The notes: generated by a model from the sequence alone, not told the origin. Positions 8,260 to 18,485 are shown, counted from the first letter of the stretch. The stretch is 64,000 nucleotides of DNA from Denitromonas iodatirespirans (GCF_018524365.1 NZ_JAEKFT010000018.1:46490-110489), one strand, 5' to 3'. A program made the numbers and translations.

Positions 8260-9180
8260 TCAGACGTAAGTGAGCCAGTGGTCGTACTCGGGCGCGCGGC
8301 CGTTGACGATCTCGAAGAAGCGGGCCTGCAGCTTCTCGGTGACCGGGCCGCGCTTGCCTTCGCCGATGACACGGTTGTCGAGCTCGCGGATCGGGGTGAC
8401 TTCGGCGGCGGTGCCGGTGAAGAAGGCTTCGTCGGCGATGTAGATGTCGTCGCGCGTCAGGCGACGGGCGGTGACTTCGAGGCCGAACTCGCGGGCGACC
8501 TGGATCACCGAGTCACGGGTGATGCCGGTCAGCGCCGAGGCGATCTCGGGCTCGTAGATCTTGCCGTCCTTGATGACGAAGAGGTTCTCGCCGGCGCCTT
8601 CGGCCACGAAGCCCTGCACGTCGAGCAGCAGCGCCTCGTCGTAGCCGTCCTGCGTGGCTTCAAGGTTGGCGAGGATCGAGTTGGCGTAGGTGCTGGCCAC
8701 CTTGGCGCGCGGCATGGTGACGTTCACATGGTGGCGCTGGTAGGACGAGGTCTTGACGCGGATGCCTTTCTCCAGGCCTTCCTCGCCCAGGTAGGCGCCC
8801 CACGGCCAGGCGGCGACGGCCACGTGCACCGTGGCGCCGCGGGTCGAGATGCCCATCTTCTCCGAGCCGTAGAAAGCGATCGGGCGCATGTAGCAGGATT
8901 CCAGGCCGTTGGCCTTGACCACGTCCGCCTGCGCCTGCATCAGCTCTTCGAGCGAGTAGGGCAGGTTCATGTGGTAGATCTTGCCGGAGTTCATCAGGCG
9001 CTGGGTGTGCTCGCGCAGGCGGAAGATGGCCGCGCCGCGGTCGGTCTTGTAGGCACGCACCCCTTCGAAGACCGCGAGGCCGTAATGCAGCGAGTGGGAC
9101 AGCACGTGGGTGGTGGCGTCGCGCCACGGCACCATCTTGCCGTCATACCAGATAAAACCGTCGCGATCGGCCATGGACAT
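8260..9180 (-). CDS. ilvE: branched-chain amino acid aminotransferase
   Basis: A 306-residue class IV PLP-dependent transaminase that makes or degrades Leu, Ile and Val. It shows FIWYDGKMVPW and SLHYGLAVFEGVRAY at the N-terminus, the PLP-lysine in MPRAKVASTYANS, and the class IV signature EALLLDVQGFVAEGAGEN. Start ATG 9180 has GGAG 8 bases upstream; codons further upstream in frame look non-coding. It heads a short leftward run with the zinc-finger and NTF2-like genes. Confidence 0.95.
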   Translation of the reverse strand: MSMADRDGFIWYDGKMVPWRDATTHVLSHSLHYGLAVFEGVRAYKTDRGAAIFRLREHTQRLMNSGKIYHMNLPYSLEELMQAQADVVKANGLESCYMRPIAFYGSEKMGISTRGATVHVAVAAWPWGAYLGEEGLEKGIRVKTSSYQRHHVNVTMPRAKVASTYANSILANLEATQDGYDEALLLDVQGFVAEGAGENLFVIKDGKIYEPEIASALTGITRDSVIQVAREFGLEVTARRLTRDDIYIADEAFFTGTAAEVTPIRELDNRVIGEGKRGPVTEKLQARFFEIVNGRAPEYDHWLTYV

Positions 9181-9312
9181 GGTCAAGTCTCCAGCGAATG
9201 TTGTGTTGTAAGCGGCACCTGCGGATGCGGTGCGTGAATCGCGCAATTCTATCGCAACTTGTGGCTGGCTGTGGCCGCGCTAAAATGCGGCTCTTTGACG
9301 ACGGAACAGGTC

Positions 9313-9771
9313 ATGGACCGGGTCTGGAAACCGAATGTGACGGTGGCTGCGGTGGTCGAGCGCGGCGGACGCTTCCTGCTGGTGGAAGAGGAAACGAGCG
9401 ACGGTTTGCGCTTCAATCAGCCGGCCGGCCACCTGGAGGCGGGCGAATCGCTGGTCGAGGCGGCCGCGCGCGAGGCGTTCGAAGAGACGGCACACCCCTT
9501 CGTGCCCGAGTTCCTGGTGGGCATCTACCAGTGGCCGCGGCCGGACGGCGAGGTCACCTACCTGCGCTTCGCCTTCGGCGGATCGGTGGGCGAGGCGATC
9601 GCCGGGCAGCGGCTGGACGCGGGCATCGTGCGCGCGGTGTGGCTGACCCGCGAGGAGATCGCCGCCTGTGCCGAGCGGCATCGCAGCCCGCTGATCCTGC
9701 GCTGCGTGGACGACTACCTGGCCGGCCAGCGCGCGCCGCTCGATCTGCTGCGGCACTATGCCGAATCATGA
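9313..9771 (+). CDS. nudJ: NUDIX hydrolase, NudJ-like
   Basis: A 152-residue NUDIX pyrophosphatase. The Nudix box spans GHLEAGESLVEAAAREAFEE. Its final position is EETA where most family members have EExG; the metal-binding glutamates are intact. Resemblance to NudJ and position just before mnmA, the gene order known for nudJ-mnmA in other proteobacteria, suggest hydrolysis of nucleotide di/triphosphates and HMP-pyrophosphate. It overlaps the next gene by ATGA. Confidence 0.88.
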   Translation: MDRVWKPNVTVAAVVERGGRFLLVEEETSDGLRFNQPAGHLEAGESLVEAAAREAFEETAHPFVPEFLVGIYQWPRPDGEVTYLRFAFGGSVGEAIAGQRLDAGIVRAVWLTREEIAACAERHRSPLILRCVDDYLAGQRAPLDLLRHYAES

Positions 9772-10445
9772 GCGCACTGCGTCGTGCCGGCCTGATCGCC
9801 CTGATGCTGAGCGCACCCCTGACAGCGCTGGCCGCGGCGGAGGTGTCGATCTGCTACAACTACGGCTGCGTGACCGAGGCGCCGGTGCGTTTCGATGACG
9901 CGGCGCTCGGGGCGCAGCAGCGCCGCCTGGCGACGGCACGCACTGCCGAGGAGGAGCGGCAGATCCTGGCCGAGGTGATCGGCTGGATGTACCGCGAGGC
10001 CGGCAAGCAGTCGCCGATCCATGCCGATCGCGCCGGCGACTTCCTCGACGACGGGGTGTACGGCCGCATGGATTGCATCGACCATGCCACCACTACCACG
10101 CGCCTGCTCGCCGTGCTCGAGGCGCGCGGTGCCTTGCGCTTCCACAGGCTGTTGCCGCAGGCGCGGCGCACCCGCTTCGTGCTGTTTCAGCATTTTTCGG
10201 CGGTGGTCGAGGAGATCGTGCCGGCGCCGCAGGCTGCGGTCGAGGCCGTGCCCGACCATGTGCCGGTGCTGCTCGCCCTGTGCGACTGCGATGTCAGCGA
10301 CGATCTGCCCAAACCGGCGCCCGAGGCAGCCGGCACACCCGGTGCGCGATACGTGATCGACACCTGGTTTTACGACCATGGCACGCCGGCGGTGGTTTTG
10401 CCGTTGGCCGCGTGGCTAGATGGAGAAGGACCGAATGTCCAGTAA
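9768..10445 (+). CDS. exported protein of unknown function, possible transglutaminase-like cysteine hydrolase
   Basis: 225 residues with a clear signal peptide ([22 protein letters not shown]), so it is probably periplasmic. I do not recognise a named family. A Cys-His-Asp set could form a papain/transglutaminase-type triad: Cys in [12 protein letters not shown], His in [11 protein letters not shown], Asp in [11 protein letters not shown]. The order and local context fit the bacterial transglutaminase-like fold, but this is inference. It is sandwiched between nudJ (ATGA overlap) and mnmA (overlap of 11 bp), so it is certainly translated with them. Confidence 0.75.
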   Translation: MSALRRAGLIALMLSAPLTALAAAEVSICYNYGCVTEAPVRFDDAALGAQQRRLATARTAEEERQILAEVIGWMYREAGKQSPIHADRAGDFLDDGVYGRMDCIDHATTTTRLLAVLEARGALRFHRLLPQARRTRFVLFQHFSAVVEEIVPAPQAAVEAVPDHVPVLLALCDCDVSDDLPKPAPEAAGTPGARYVIDTWFYDHGTPAVVLPLAAWLDGEGPNVQ

Positions 10446-11559
10446 GCAAGACCCGAACGGGATGAAAGTGGTGGTCGGCATGTCCGGCGGCGTGGATTCG
10501 TCGGTGGCGGCGCTGCGCCTCAAGGAACAGGGCTATGAGGTGCTCGGCCTGTTCATGAAGAACTGGGAGGACGATGACGACGACGAGTACTGTTCGACTC
10601 GGCAGGACTTGGTCGACGTCGCCTCGGTGTGCGACGTCATCGGCATCGATCTCGAAGTGGTGAACTTCTCGGCCGAGTACAAGGACCGCGTGTTCGCCGA
10701 CTTCCTCAAGGAATACCAGGCCGGGCGCACGCCCAACCCCGACATCCTGTGCAACTCCGAGATCAAGTTCCGCTGCTTTCTCGACCACGCCATGCAGCTG
10801 GGCGCCGACAAGATCGCCACCGGCCACTACGCCCGGGTGCGCGAATGGCAGAGCGACGGGCGCCGCGAGTTCCAGCTGCTCAAGGCCGAGGACGGCACCA
10901 AGGATCAGAGCTACTTCCTCTACCGCCTGCAGCAGGCGCAGCTGGCCAAGACCTTGTTCCCGCTCGGCGACCTGTACAAGCGCGACGTGCGGCGCATGGC
11001 CGAGGCGGCCGGGCTGCATGTGCACGACAAGAAGGACTCGACCGGCATCTGCTTCATCGGCGAGCGCCCGTTCCGCGAGTTCCTCAGCCGTTACCTGCCG
11101 ACCCAGCCGGGCGAGATCCGCTCGCTCGACGACGACCGCGTGCTCGGCCAGCACCAGGGCCTGATGTACCACACCATCGGCCAGCGCAAGGGGCTGATGA
11201 TCGGCGGCATCAAGGGCATGGAAGACGCCGGCGGCGAGCATGACGCCTGGTATGCGGCCAAAAAGGACATGGCCGCCAATGTGCTCTACGTGGTCCAGGG
11301 CCACGACCATCCGGCCCTGCTGCGCGACCGGCTGGTGGCCACCGAGCTGAACTGGATCGCCGGACGCGACCCGCACACCCACTGGGTGTATACCGCCAAG
11401 CCGCGCTATCGCACGCCCGATCAGCCCTGCGAGATCGACCGCATCGGCAACGGCGAGGCGGAAATCGCCTTCGCCGAGGCGCAGTGGGCGCTCACGCCGG
11501 GGCAGAGCGTGGTGGTGTATGAATCCAAGGTGTGCCTGGGTGGCGGTGTGATTGTCTGA
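10435..11559 (+). CDS. mnmA: tRNA-specific 2-thiouridylase
   Basis: MnmA puts sulfur on U34 of tRNA-Lys/Glu/Gln, receiving it through the Tus relay. The 374-residue protein has the PP-loop [22 protein letters not shown] (first catalytic Cys), GHYAR and [11 protein letters not shown] (second Cys). ATG 10435 is preferred over ATG 10420 because GAGAAGGA sits just upstream of it. Note the TusA-like gene at 18229 in the same window. Confidence 0.95.
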   Translation: MSSKQDPNGMKVVVGMSGGVDSSVAALRLKEQGYEVLGLFMKNWEDDDDDEYCSTRQDLVDVASVCDVIGIDLEVVNFSAEYKDRVFADFLKEYQAGRTPNPDILCNSEIKFRCFLDHAMQLGADKIATGHYARVREWQSDGRREFQLLKAEDGTKDQSYFLYRLQQAQLAKTLFPLGDLYKRDVRRMAEAAGLHVHDKKDSTGICFIGERPFREFLSRYLPTQPGEIRSLDDDRVLGQHQGLMYHTIGQRKGLMIGGIKGMEDAGGEHDAWYAAKKDMAANVLYVVQGHDHPALLRDRLVATELNWIAGRDPHTHWVYTAKPRYRTPDQPCEIDRIGNGEAEIAFAEAQWALTPGQSVVVYESKVCLGGGVIV

Positions 11560-11605
11560 GCGCCGCGACGATGGCGCCGCGGCGATGGTGTTGCGGGAGG
11601 GCGCG

Positions 11606-12229
11606 ATGAGGCCGGCACAGACTGCGGTCGCTTACGATCGCATTGCCGGGCACTGGGATTGCCCGGCCTTCGATGGCAGCGATGGCATTGCGCAACATGA
11701 ACGGGCCTTGCGCTTCCTCGCCAGGCCCGGCACTGCGCTGGATATCGGCTGTGGCAGCAGTGGCCGCATCATGGGGCTGCTGCTGAGCCGGGGGTTTGTG
11801 GCCGAGGGGCTGGATCTGTCGCAGGAGATGCTGCGGCGTGCTCGCAAACATCATCCGGCGCAACGCTTCTACCACGCTGATGTGTGCGAATGGACGTTTC
11901 CGACGCGCTACGATTTCATTTCCGCGTGGGACAGCCTTTGGCATGTACCTTTGCACCAGCAGCTTCAGGTGCTGCACAAAATCTGCGATGGGCTGGTGCC
12001 TGGGGGCGTGCTGATTTTCACCACGGGGGGCGTCGAGCAGGCGGATGAAGTGACCAATCCGTGTTTCGGTGAGCCGCTCTACCACGCGGCGCCGGGCATT
12101 CCTGCCCTATTGCGCACGCTGGACGCAGCCGGTTGTGCCTGCCGGCATCTGGAATACGACCAGCACCCCGCCAACCACGTGTTCGTGATCGCGCAGCGCC
12201 GCAGTGCGCTCGACCGGCCCGAGGCTTAG
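11606..12229 (+). CDS. class I SAM-dependent methyltransferase
   Basis: 207 residues with Rossmann motif I ALDIGCGSSGRIMG, motif II region AEGLDLSQEML and the post-II segment DFISAWDSLWHVP. The substrate is unknown. Start ATG 11606 follows GGGAGG; an earlier in-frame start would overlap mnmA. The gene converges with the next one and their stop codons overlap by 4 bp. Confidence 0.82.
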   Translation: MRPAQTAVAYDRIAGHWDCPAFDGSDGIAQHERALRFLARPGTALDIGCGSSGRIMGLLLSRGFVAEGLDLSQEMLRRARKHHPAQRFYHADVCEWTFPTRYDFISAWDSLWHVPLHQQLQVLHKICDGLVPGGVLIFTTGGVEQADEVTNPCFGEPLYHAAPGIPALLRTLDAAGCACRHLEYDQHPANHVFVIAQRRSALDRPEA

Positions 12230-13164
12230 GCCACCCGCGCCGGCGGACAGGCAGGTTCGGCCCAGCGTGCGGCGAAGGCGTCGCACTTCTCGATGAATTC
12301 GCGCGTGCTCTTGGGCATCGGCACCCGGGCGCGGGTGATGTAGATCAGCAGGGAGGTGCCGGCGCGCAGCAGCTCCAGACCGGTGTCGGCATTGCGGATC
12401 TGGCTGCGGACCGGGCGGGCCGGCAGCTGGGGCGTGAAGCGGTTCATCTTCTCGCCAGCCACCACGAAGGCCGGCCAGATGTCGAAAATGGCCGGATCGG
12501 TGCGCAGCGTCTCGCACTTCTCGCGTGCGGCCTCGGCGTACTCGTGGATCAGCGGCTCGATGCCGGCGAAGATGCCGTTGCTGGTGAAGGCGCGGATCAT
12601 CGCTGCGGCGATCTTGTCGATGTCGCGCATCGACTGGGCAATCTTGATGTAGCGGCTCTCGTAGAAATCTTCGATGGGGATCGAGAAGGCGCGGAAAGGC
12701 TCGCCCCACAACTCGTCGATGCCTTCCTCGCCGCTGATGTGATTGACCAGGCGACCCAGTTCGAGCGCCTTCTGCAAACAGGAGCCGCACTGGCGCATGA
12801 GCGGGTTTTCCTGGCCGATGTCGACGCCCAGCGCCTGCAGTTCGACCAGCTTGGTGAAGATGTCGGCGGCGCGATTGAACAGGGCGCCGGCCAGCATGCC
12901 GCCCTTGACCCGGCGCATGGCTTCGTCGGTTTCGGCCTCGAAGGACTCGCGCGCGGCTTCCAGGCGGAAGCCGGGGATGTTGATACCGTGTTCGACGTGA
13001 TTGAACAGCCGGCGGGTCAGTGCCCCGATCAGCTTCTTCTTGGCGGCGAGCGTGTCCTCCGGCGGATCGTAGACCTTGATCCAGTAGCCTCCGTAGTACA
13101 CCCGCAATCGATTGTTGATGACTCGCCGGGTCCCCTCGGCGAGGTTCTCGTCCATCTGTGGCAT
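12226..13164 (-). CDS. conserved hypothetical protein, function unknown
   Basis: 312 residues, soluble, mixed alpha-helical character; I do not recognise a family. Visible features are a Cys pair in MRQCGSCLQKALELG (about residues 121-135) and a further Cys in AREKCETL; no signal peptide or membrane segment. Codon use matches its neighbours, and the ATG at 13164 is the only good start. It is monocistronic, facing the methyltransferase gene and preceded by a short intergenic gap. Confidence 0.75.
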   Translation of the reverse strand: MPQMDENLAEGTRRVINNRLRVYYGGYWIKVYDPPEDTLAAKKKLIGALTRRLFNHVEHGINIPGFRLEAARESFEAETDEAMRRVKGGMLAGALFNRAADIFTKLVELQALGVDIGQENPLMRQCGSCLQKALELGRLVNHISGEEGIDELWGEPFRAFSIPIEDFYESRYIKIAQSMRDIDKIAAAMIRAFTSNGIFAGIEPLIHEYAEAAREKCETLRTDPAIFDIWPAFVVAGEKMNRFTPQLPARPVRSQIRNADTGLELLRAGTSLLIYITRARVPMPKSTREFIEKCDAFAARWAEPACPPARVA

Positions 13165-13258
13165 CGCGCAACGGCCGTAGACCGCCCTAATACTATCGAG
13201 CAGTGCAGTCTAGTACAAAGGTCGTAGCTTGTGCAGCGCAAAAAGGATAAACGGTCGT

Positions 13259-13792
13259 TTAGGTCCCGCGTCGTGCCTGCAAGCGCTGGTGCCGTTTCCG
13301 GAGAATATGCCATCGCCATAGGGTGTGCGTGGCCGCATAGCCCACCACAGCGCCGACTATAGCCATCAGTAGCATGCCCAGCAGCAGCGGTTGTCCGATG
13401 CCGGACAGCCAGGTCCACGCGTTGGCGAACCAGGCGCCGAGGCTTTCGTGGACGGGGGGCGTGGCCGCCTCCGGATGCGGGGCGATGCCCAGCAGCCGGG
13501 CGCCCAGTTGGTAGGCAAAGTAGTACAGCGGCGCGTAGGTGAAGGGGTTGCTGATCAGCGTGCTGACCGCGGCGATCCACAGGTTGGCGCGCAGCGACAG
13601 CGAGACGATCACCGCTGCCGGGATCTGCGCCACCGGAATCATCAGCCCGAAGAAAGCGCCGATCGCCACCGCCCGGGCCACCGTGCGGCGGTTGATCCGC
13701 CACAGCGACGGATCATGCAGCCGCGGGCCCAGCCAGCGCAGCAGGCGGTGGCCCTTGATGCTTTCGTGGGAGGGCAGGAAGCGGTGGATCAT
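13259..13792 (-). CDS. DUF2062 membrane protein
   Basis: 177 residues with three or four predicted membrane helices: RAVAIGAFFGLMIPVAQIPA, LWIAAVSTLISNPFTYAPLY (with the NP-Y motif typical of DUF2062) and PLLLGMLLMAIVGAVVGYAA. The C-terminus is basic (LRKRHQRLQARR). Family function is unknown; it is often fused to or near glycosyltransferases in other bacteria, but not here. Confidence 0.85.
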   Translation of the reverse strand: MIHRFLPSHESIKGHRLLRWLGPRLHDPSLWRINRRTVARAVAIGAFFGLMIPVAQIPAAVIVSLSLRANLWIAAVSTLISNPFTYAPLYYFAYQLGARLLGIAPHPEAATPPVHESLGAWFANAWTWLSGIGQPLLLGMLLMAIVGAVVGYAATHTLWRWHILRKRHQRLQARRGT

Positions 13793-13992
13793 CGGCAGGT
13801 CCGGTTGAACGTACGGTGGCGACTATGTGGTGGCGAGGCGGCGAAATCAAGGGGCCGACAGCCTCCCTAGCAGAGGGCGCCGACCCGTGGCCATGCCGCC
13901 GCGCTGCGCGCTGGATGATAGCCGAGAACGCAGGGGCGCCGGCGGTGGGGCAACGCCCCCTCGGTGCCGGGTGCGGTGAGAGGCCGGGGACC

Positions 13993-14445
13993 CTACAACA
14001 GATCGGGCGGCACCACGGTGCGCAGTACGGTCTGGGTTTCGCCGTCGCGCACGCGGTTGGTGAACCACCACAGCGACCCTTTCTTGATGGTCCAGTCGGC
14101 CTCATGGCCGGACAGCAGCAAGGCGGCCAGCTGACCGAGCGCCGGCTGGTGGCCGACCAGCAGGGCCGCGCCGCGCCCCTCGGGCCAACCGGTGGCAGCG
14201 AGGATGTCGGCCACGCCCTTGTCCGGTGCCAGCGCCGGCACGATCTCGAAGTCGTCGGCGAAGGCGCTGGCCGTCTGGCGGGTGCGCAGCGCCGGGCTGA
14301 CCAGCACGCGCAGGTGCTTGGGGCGGTTGTCGGTGAGCCACTGGGCGACCTTGCGCGCCTGCTTCTGGCCGCGCTCGGTGAGCGCTCGGGTCAGGTCGGG
14401 AGTGCCGTCTACGGCTTCGGCATGGCGCCACAACAACAAATCCAT
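13993..14445 (-). CDS. sixA: SixA-type phosphohistidine phosphatase
   Basis: 150-residue histidine-phosphatase-superfamily protein. The catalytic motif is LLWRHAEAVDG (RH near residue 7), with Arg in SPALRTRQTA and the second His in LVGHQPALGQL. SixA in E. coli dephosphorylates phosphohistidine proteins such as ArcB or NPr. It lies 22 bp downstream of the CYTH-CHAD gene in the same direction, so the two are probably one operon. Confidence 0.9.
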   Translation of the reverse strand: MDLLLWRHAEAVDGTPDLTRALTERGQKQARKVAQWLTDNRPKHLRVLVSPALRTRQTASAFADDFEIVPALAPDKGVADILAATGWPEGRGAALLVGHQPALGQLAALLLSGHEADWTIKKGSLWWFTNRVRDGETQTVLRTVVPPDLL

Positions 14446-14467
14446 GGTGTCCTCGTCAGGATGGGCG

Positions 14468-15979
14468 TCAGCGGCTCGCGCGCCACGGGGTCTTGCCGCT
14501 GAGCAGGGTGTCGATTTCGAGCAGCGCACGGCGTCGCGTGCGGGCATATTGGCGGGCATGCCAGCCGATGACGAAATGGGCCGGGCCGCCCAGGTCGGGC
14601 TGGACGTCGGCCCAGTCGAGCATCCGGGTCCGGGCGATGGCTGCGTCGTTCAGGTAGCCCAGATCGGTCTGCGCCTGGCGCAGTGCGGACAGGTAGTGCT
14701 TGATGGGTTTGCCGTCGAACAGCGGGCGGAAGAATTCAAGGCCGTAGCGCAGTTGCTTCAGGCTCACCCGCAGCTGGTGCAGGTGCTCCGGGTCCAGGAT
14801 GTCGGCATTGGCAAAGCGCTTGCGGGCTCGCTTGCGCAAGGCGCTCAGTTGCAGACGGGCGAAGGCGGTCAGGTCGGCGGCGGCATTGAGCGCGTTGCCG
14901 TCGAGGCAATGGAGCTCGGCGGTGAAGGCGAGCAGGCGCTGGCCATGATCGGCATGGGTCAGACGTTCGCGGGCGCTGGCGCGCGCCGCATCGCGCACGC
15001 CGCTCGCATGCTCGCGCAGCGCGTCGAGCAAGCCGGCGGCCATCAGCGGCTCGGGCTCGGCCGGCGCGAGGATATCGGCCAGCATCACGTCGATGTCGCG
15101 GGTGTTGCCCAGGTCGGCCGCGGTGTCGCGCAGCACCTCGGACCAGCGGTCGACGAAGGCCTCGGGCAGGGCCGGGCGGAACAGGCGCAGCATGCAGCGC
15201 AGGCGGCGCAGGGCGATGCGCATCTGATGGACGTATTCCGGCTCGTCATGTGCCAGCGCACCGAGGGTGTTGTGCTGCCATTGCTGCAAGGCATCGAAGG
15301 CCAGGGCGCGAAAGGCGTCGAGAGGCGACTGGCCGGCGTCGATGACGGATTTTCCGGCCGGGCGCGGGGTGTCCGGTTGACCGAGGAACAGCCGGTAGCC
15401 GCGCTCGGCCTTGCTGCGGTCGCTGGGGATCAGCGGCGCGCGCTCGGCCAGCGTGCCGGCCAGCGCGAACAGGTCCTGCGCCGTGCCGCGCACCAGTTCG
15501 AGCTCGACCTCGCAGATGGCTTCGCTGGCGGCGCCGGCCTCGATCCGGCCCTGGTCGATCATCATCAGGATCTCGACCTCGGGCGCGGGGGTGAGGCGGC
15601 GGGTTTCGCGCTTGAAGGTGGTGGTGAACACCGGCTGGATCTGGTCGGCCATCGCCTCGAGCCGTTGGCGCAGGGCCGGCACGTCGATCGGGCTGAAATC
15701 GAACTCGCCCAGGAAAGGGTGCTCCCACTCCGGCCGTGACGACAGGCCGCCGACCGAACTGGCGGCGCATTTGATGGTTTGCAGCCAGGCCTTGCCCTGC
15801 TTGCGCGTGCGCACCGCGATGCGCGCCTTGTGCAGGGCCAGTTCGGGGGTGTCGTAGTAGGTGTTGACCAGGGTCTGCGCGTTGCCGAGCTTTTCGGCGG
15901 CCATCACCTGGGGATGCCGGCGCAGTGCGCGGATCGCGTCGGGGGCGAGGGCCAGTTTGAGTTCGGTTTCGGTACTCAT
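14468..15979 (-). CDS. CYTH and CHAD domain protein
   Basis: 503 residues. The N-terminal CYTH triphosphate-tunnel domain opens with ETELKLAL and has the alternating charged strands of the tunnel (ARIAVRTRKQ, ELELVRGTAQDLFAL). The C-terminal CHAD domain, from about residue 220, is helical and rich in His/Arg/Lys (VHQMRIALRRLRCMLRLF, LHQLRVSLKQLRYGLEFF) and is known in the family to bind polyphosphate. E. coli YgiF, with the same layout, is an inorganic triphosphatase. Partner sixA suggests a phosphate or polyphosphate-related role. Start ATG 15979. Confidence 0.92.
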   Translation of the reverse strand: MSTETELKLALAPDAIRALRRHPQVMAAEKLGNAQTLVNTYYDTPELALHKARIAVRTRKQGKAWLQTIKCAASSVGGLSSRPEWEHPFLGEFDFSPIDVPALRQRLEAMADQIQPVFTTTFKRETRRLTPAPEVEILMMIDQGRIEAGAASEAICEVELELVRGTAQDLFALAGTLAERAPLIPSDRSKAERGYRLFLGQPDTPRPAGKSVIDAGQSPLDAFRALAFDALQQWQHNTLGALAHDEPEYVHQMRIALRRLRCMLRLFRPALPEAFVDRWSEVLRDTAADLGNTRDIDVMLADILAPAEPEPLMAAGLLDALREHASGVRDAARASARERLTHADHGQRLLAFTAELHCLDGNALNAAADLTAFARLQLSALRKRARKRFANADILDPEHLHQLRVSLKQLRYGLEFFRPLFDGKPIKHYLSALRQAQTDLGYLNDAAIARTRMLDWADVQPDLGGPAHFVIGWHARQYARTRRRALLEIDTLLSGKTPWRASR

Positions 15980-16190
15980 GAGGGCCACATTATCCTTTCC
16001 GTTTCGTGACAGTTTGATGAGCGTGTCCGGGTGGGCGTCGGGCGCCATTCGAGAGAATACGCCCGTCCTGCGCGCGGCGGATGCGTCGGCCGGGCGTGAC
16101 GGGAGGGGCCGGCGGATTGTCGGCCGGCGCGGCGCGGTGGGGTTGTACGCGGGCCGGCGGCCCGGGCCGGGGGGCTTCGTTCGGTGGTGC

Positions 16191-16676
16191 TCAGTCCGCG
16201 TCGGCGCGCCAGTGCCCCGACTTGCCGCCCTGTTTTTCCAGCAGGCGGATGCCGTCCATGACCATGCCGCGATCGACGGCCTTGCACATGTCGTAGATGG
16301 TGAGCAGGCCGACCTGCACGGCGGTGAGCGCTTCCATCTCCACCCCGGTGCGGCCGACGGTTTCGGCGGTGGCGGTGCAGGTGATCCGGTGGGCCGCGGC
16401 GTCGAGCGCGAAGTCGACGGTGACGCGCGTAAGCGGGATCGGGTGGCACAGCGGGATCAGCTCGGCGGTGCGCTTGGCGCCCTGGATGGCGGCGATGCGG
16501 GCGATGCCGATCACGTCGCCCTTCTTGGCGGTGCCGGCGGCGATCATGGCGAAGGTGTCGGGGGCCATCGAAATGCGGCCTTCGGCCACACCGATGCGGC
16601 GGGTTTCCGCCTTGGCGCCGACGTCGACCATATGGGCCTGGCCGTCGGCGTCGAAATGGGTAAAGCCTTGCGTCAT
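16191..16676 (-). CDS. moaC: cyclic pyranopterin monophosphate synthase
   Basis: 161 residues, full length for MoaC, which with MoaA makes the first intermediate of molybdenum cofactor. Signature segments: [51 protein letters not shown] and [20 protein letters not shown]. No other moa genes are adjacent. It is divergent from the M48 protease gene, with 56 bp between their start codons. Confidence 0.96.
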   Translation of the reverse strand: MTQGFTHFDADGQAHMVDVGAKAETRRIGVAEGRISMAPDTFAMIAAGTAKKGDVIGIARIAAIQGAKRTAELIPLCHPIPLTRVTVDFALDAAAHRITCTATAETVGRTGVEMEALTAVQVGLLTIYDMCKAVDRGMVMDGIRLLEKQGGKSGHWRADAD

Positions 16677-16732
16677 GGGGCGTTCGCCGCTGCTGCGGAA
16701 CTGTTGAAAGGCGCGGGTATCATAGCACCACC

Positions 16733-18172
16733 ATGATGAAACGAATCCTAGCCTTCGGGCTCAGTGCGGTGCTCTCGGTGCAGAGCGTGGCGGCCGGTTT
16801 GCCGGATCTCGGCGAGTCGTCGGCGGCGGATCTGTCGCCGGCGCTCGAGCGGCGCATCGGCGAGCAGGTGATCCGCGAAATTCGCTGGCGCGAGCCCTCG
16901 TATCTCGACGATCCGCAAATCGAGTCCTACCTCTCCGGGCTGGGCAACCGCCTGGTGACGGCCAGCAAGAGCGGCGGCAGTTTCCAGTTCTTTGCCCTGC
17001 GCGACCCGACGCTCAACGCCTTTGCCATGCCCGGTGGCTACATCGGCGTGCACACCGGGCTGATCCTGTCGGCGCGCAGCGAGTCCGAACTGGCCTCGGT
17101 GCTGGCGCATGAAATTGCCCACGTCGAGCAGCGTCACATTGCCCGGCTGGTCGGCAAGCAGAGCCAGTCGAGCCTGATCATGCTGGCCTCGCTGCTGGTG
17201 GCGGTGCTGGCCGCGCGCAGCAGCGACCAGGTGGCACAGGCCGCGGTGGCAGGCGGTACGGCGGCCGGCATCCAGAACCAGCTCGGCTACACCCGCGAGT
17301 TCGAGCGTGAGGCCGACCGCATCGGCCTGCAGACTCTCGACGCCGCCGGTTTCGATACCCGCGACATGGCCAACTTCTTCGAGCGTCTGCAGCGCGAAAC
17401 CCGGCTCTACGAGAACAACGCGCCGGCCTACCTGCGTACCCACCCGCTGACCACCGAGCGCATCGCCGACATGTCCAACCGGGTCGAAGGCGCGCGCTAC
17501 CGGCAGGTGGCCAGTTCGGACGAATTCACCCTCGTGCAGGCGCGGCTGGACACCCTTGAGGGGGCGGCGCCCGATGTCTTCCGGCGCGAACGCCACGCTT
17601 GGGAAAACACCCGCCAGCCCACCGCGGGGCAGCGCTACGCCTATGTGCATGCCGCCTTGCGGGCCCGCGAGCTGGAACGTGCCGAAGCGGCCTGGCAGGG
17701 CTTTGCCGCGGACGAGCGCAATGCCATGGTGGTCGCCCTGGGCGCCGAGCTGGCCATGGCGCGGCGCGACTACGCCGGCGCCATCGCCCGGCTCGACCCG
17801 GCGATTGTGCGATTCCCGCAGGCACGTTACCTCGACTACCTGCGCGCCGATGCGCGCATGGCGGCAGGCAAGCACGAAGCGGCCATCGCCGAGCTGCGCG
17901 AGCTGACCACGACCTATCCGGACGACTTTCGTAGCTGGACGCGCTTGGCCAAGGCCTATCAGGCGGTGGGCAACGTGAGCCAGTCGCACCGCGCGCAGGC
18001 CGAGGTGTATGCCCTGCAGGGCGCCTGGTCGTCGGCCATCGGCCAGCTCGAAATCGCCCAGCGCGAGGGCAAGACCGACTTCTACACCCAGTCGGTGATG
18101 GATGCCCGGCTGCGTGAATTTCGCGCGCGCTTCGACGACGAGCGCGCCTGGCGCGACCGCAACGCCCGGTGA
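16733..18172 (+). CDS. BepA-like periplasmic M48 metalloprotease with TPR repeats
   Basis: 479 residues. A signal peptide ([22 protein letters not shown]) leads to an M48 peptidase domain with HEIAH zinc motif (about residue 124), the third ligand Glu in FEREADRIG, and a His in RTHPLTTER that corresponds to the gating histidine of E. coli BepA. The last ~200 residues form TPR-like helices. BepA assists or degrades outer-membrane proteins such as LptD, and this protein matches its layout and length well. Confidence 0.92.
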   Translation: MMKRILAFGLSAVLSVQSVAAGLPDLGESSAADLSPALERRIGEQVIREIRWREPSYLDDPQIESYLSGLGNRLVTASKSGGSFQFFALRDPTLNAFAMPGGYIGVHTGLILSARSESELASVLAHEIAHVEQRHIARLVGKQSQSSLIMLASLLVAVLAARSSDQVAQAAVAGGTAAGIQNQLGYTREFEREADRIGLQTLDAAGFDTRDMANFFERLQRETRLYENNAPAYLRTHPLTTERIADMSNRVEGARYRQVASSDEFTLVQARLDTLEGAAPDVFRRERHAWENTRQPTAGQRYAYVHAALRARELERAEAAWQGFAADERNAMVVALGAELAMARRDYAGAIARLDPAIVRFPQARYLDYLRADARMAAGKHEAAIAELRELTTTYPDDFRSWTRLAKAYQAVGNVSQSHRAQAEVYALQGAWSSAIGQLEIAQREGKTDFYTQSVMDARLREFRARFDDERAWRDRNAR

Positions 18173-18228
18173 CGGACGCGCCGCATCGCACTAGAATGCG
18201 GCGCTGAGACCAACAGGAACGCGCCGAC

Positions 18229-18459
18229 ATGAAATTCGACAAACAAGTGGATGCCAGCGGACTGAGCTGCCCGCTGCCCATCCTGCGTGCCAAGAAGGCG
18301 CTGGCGGAAATGGCCGCCGGCGAGGTGCTGCGGGTGCTGGCCACCGACCCGGGCTCGGTCAAGGACTTCGAAGCCTTCGCCCGCCAGACCGGCAACGAGC
18401 TGCTGCAGAGCGAGACGGTGGGCGAGAACCAGTTCGAGTTCTTCTTGCGGCGCAAGTAG
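18229..18459 (+). CDS. TusA/SirA-family sulfur carrier
   Basis: 76-residue protein of the TusA/YedF fold with the hallmark CPxP motif in SGLSCPLPILRAKKAL; the Cys near residue 14 carries the persulfide. In E. coli TusA relays sulfur to MnmA. Other TusA-like proteins serve dissimilatory sulfur metabolism, so the exact partner is open. An intrinsic terminator follows at once. Confidence 0.93.
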   Translation: MKFDKQVDASGLSCPLPILRAKKALAEMAAGEVLRVLATDPGSVKDFEAFARQTGNELLQSETVGENQFEFFLRRK

Positions 18460-18485
18460 CCGCTGGCCGCTTCGACCCCCGGATG

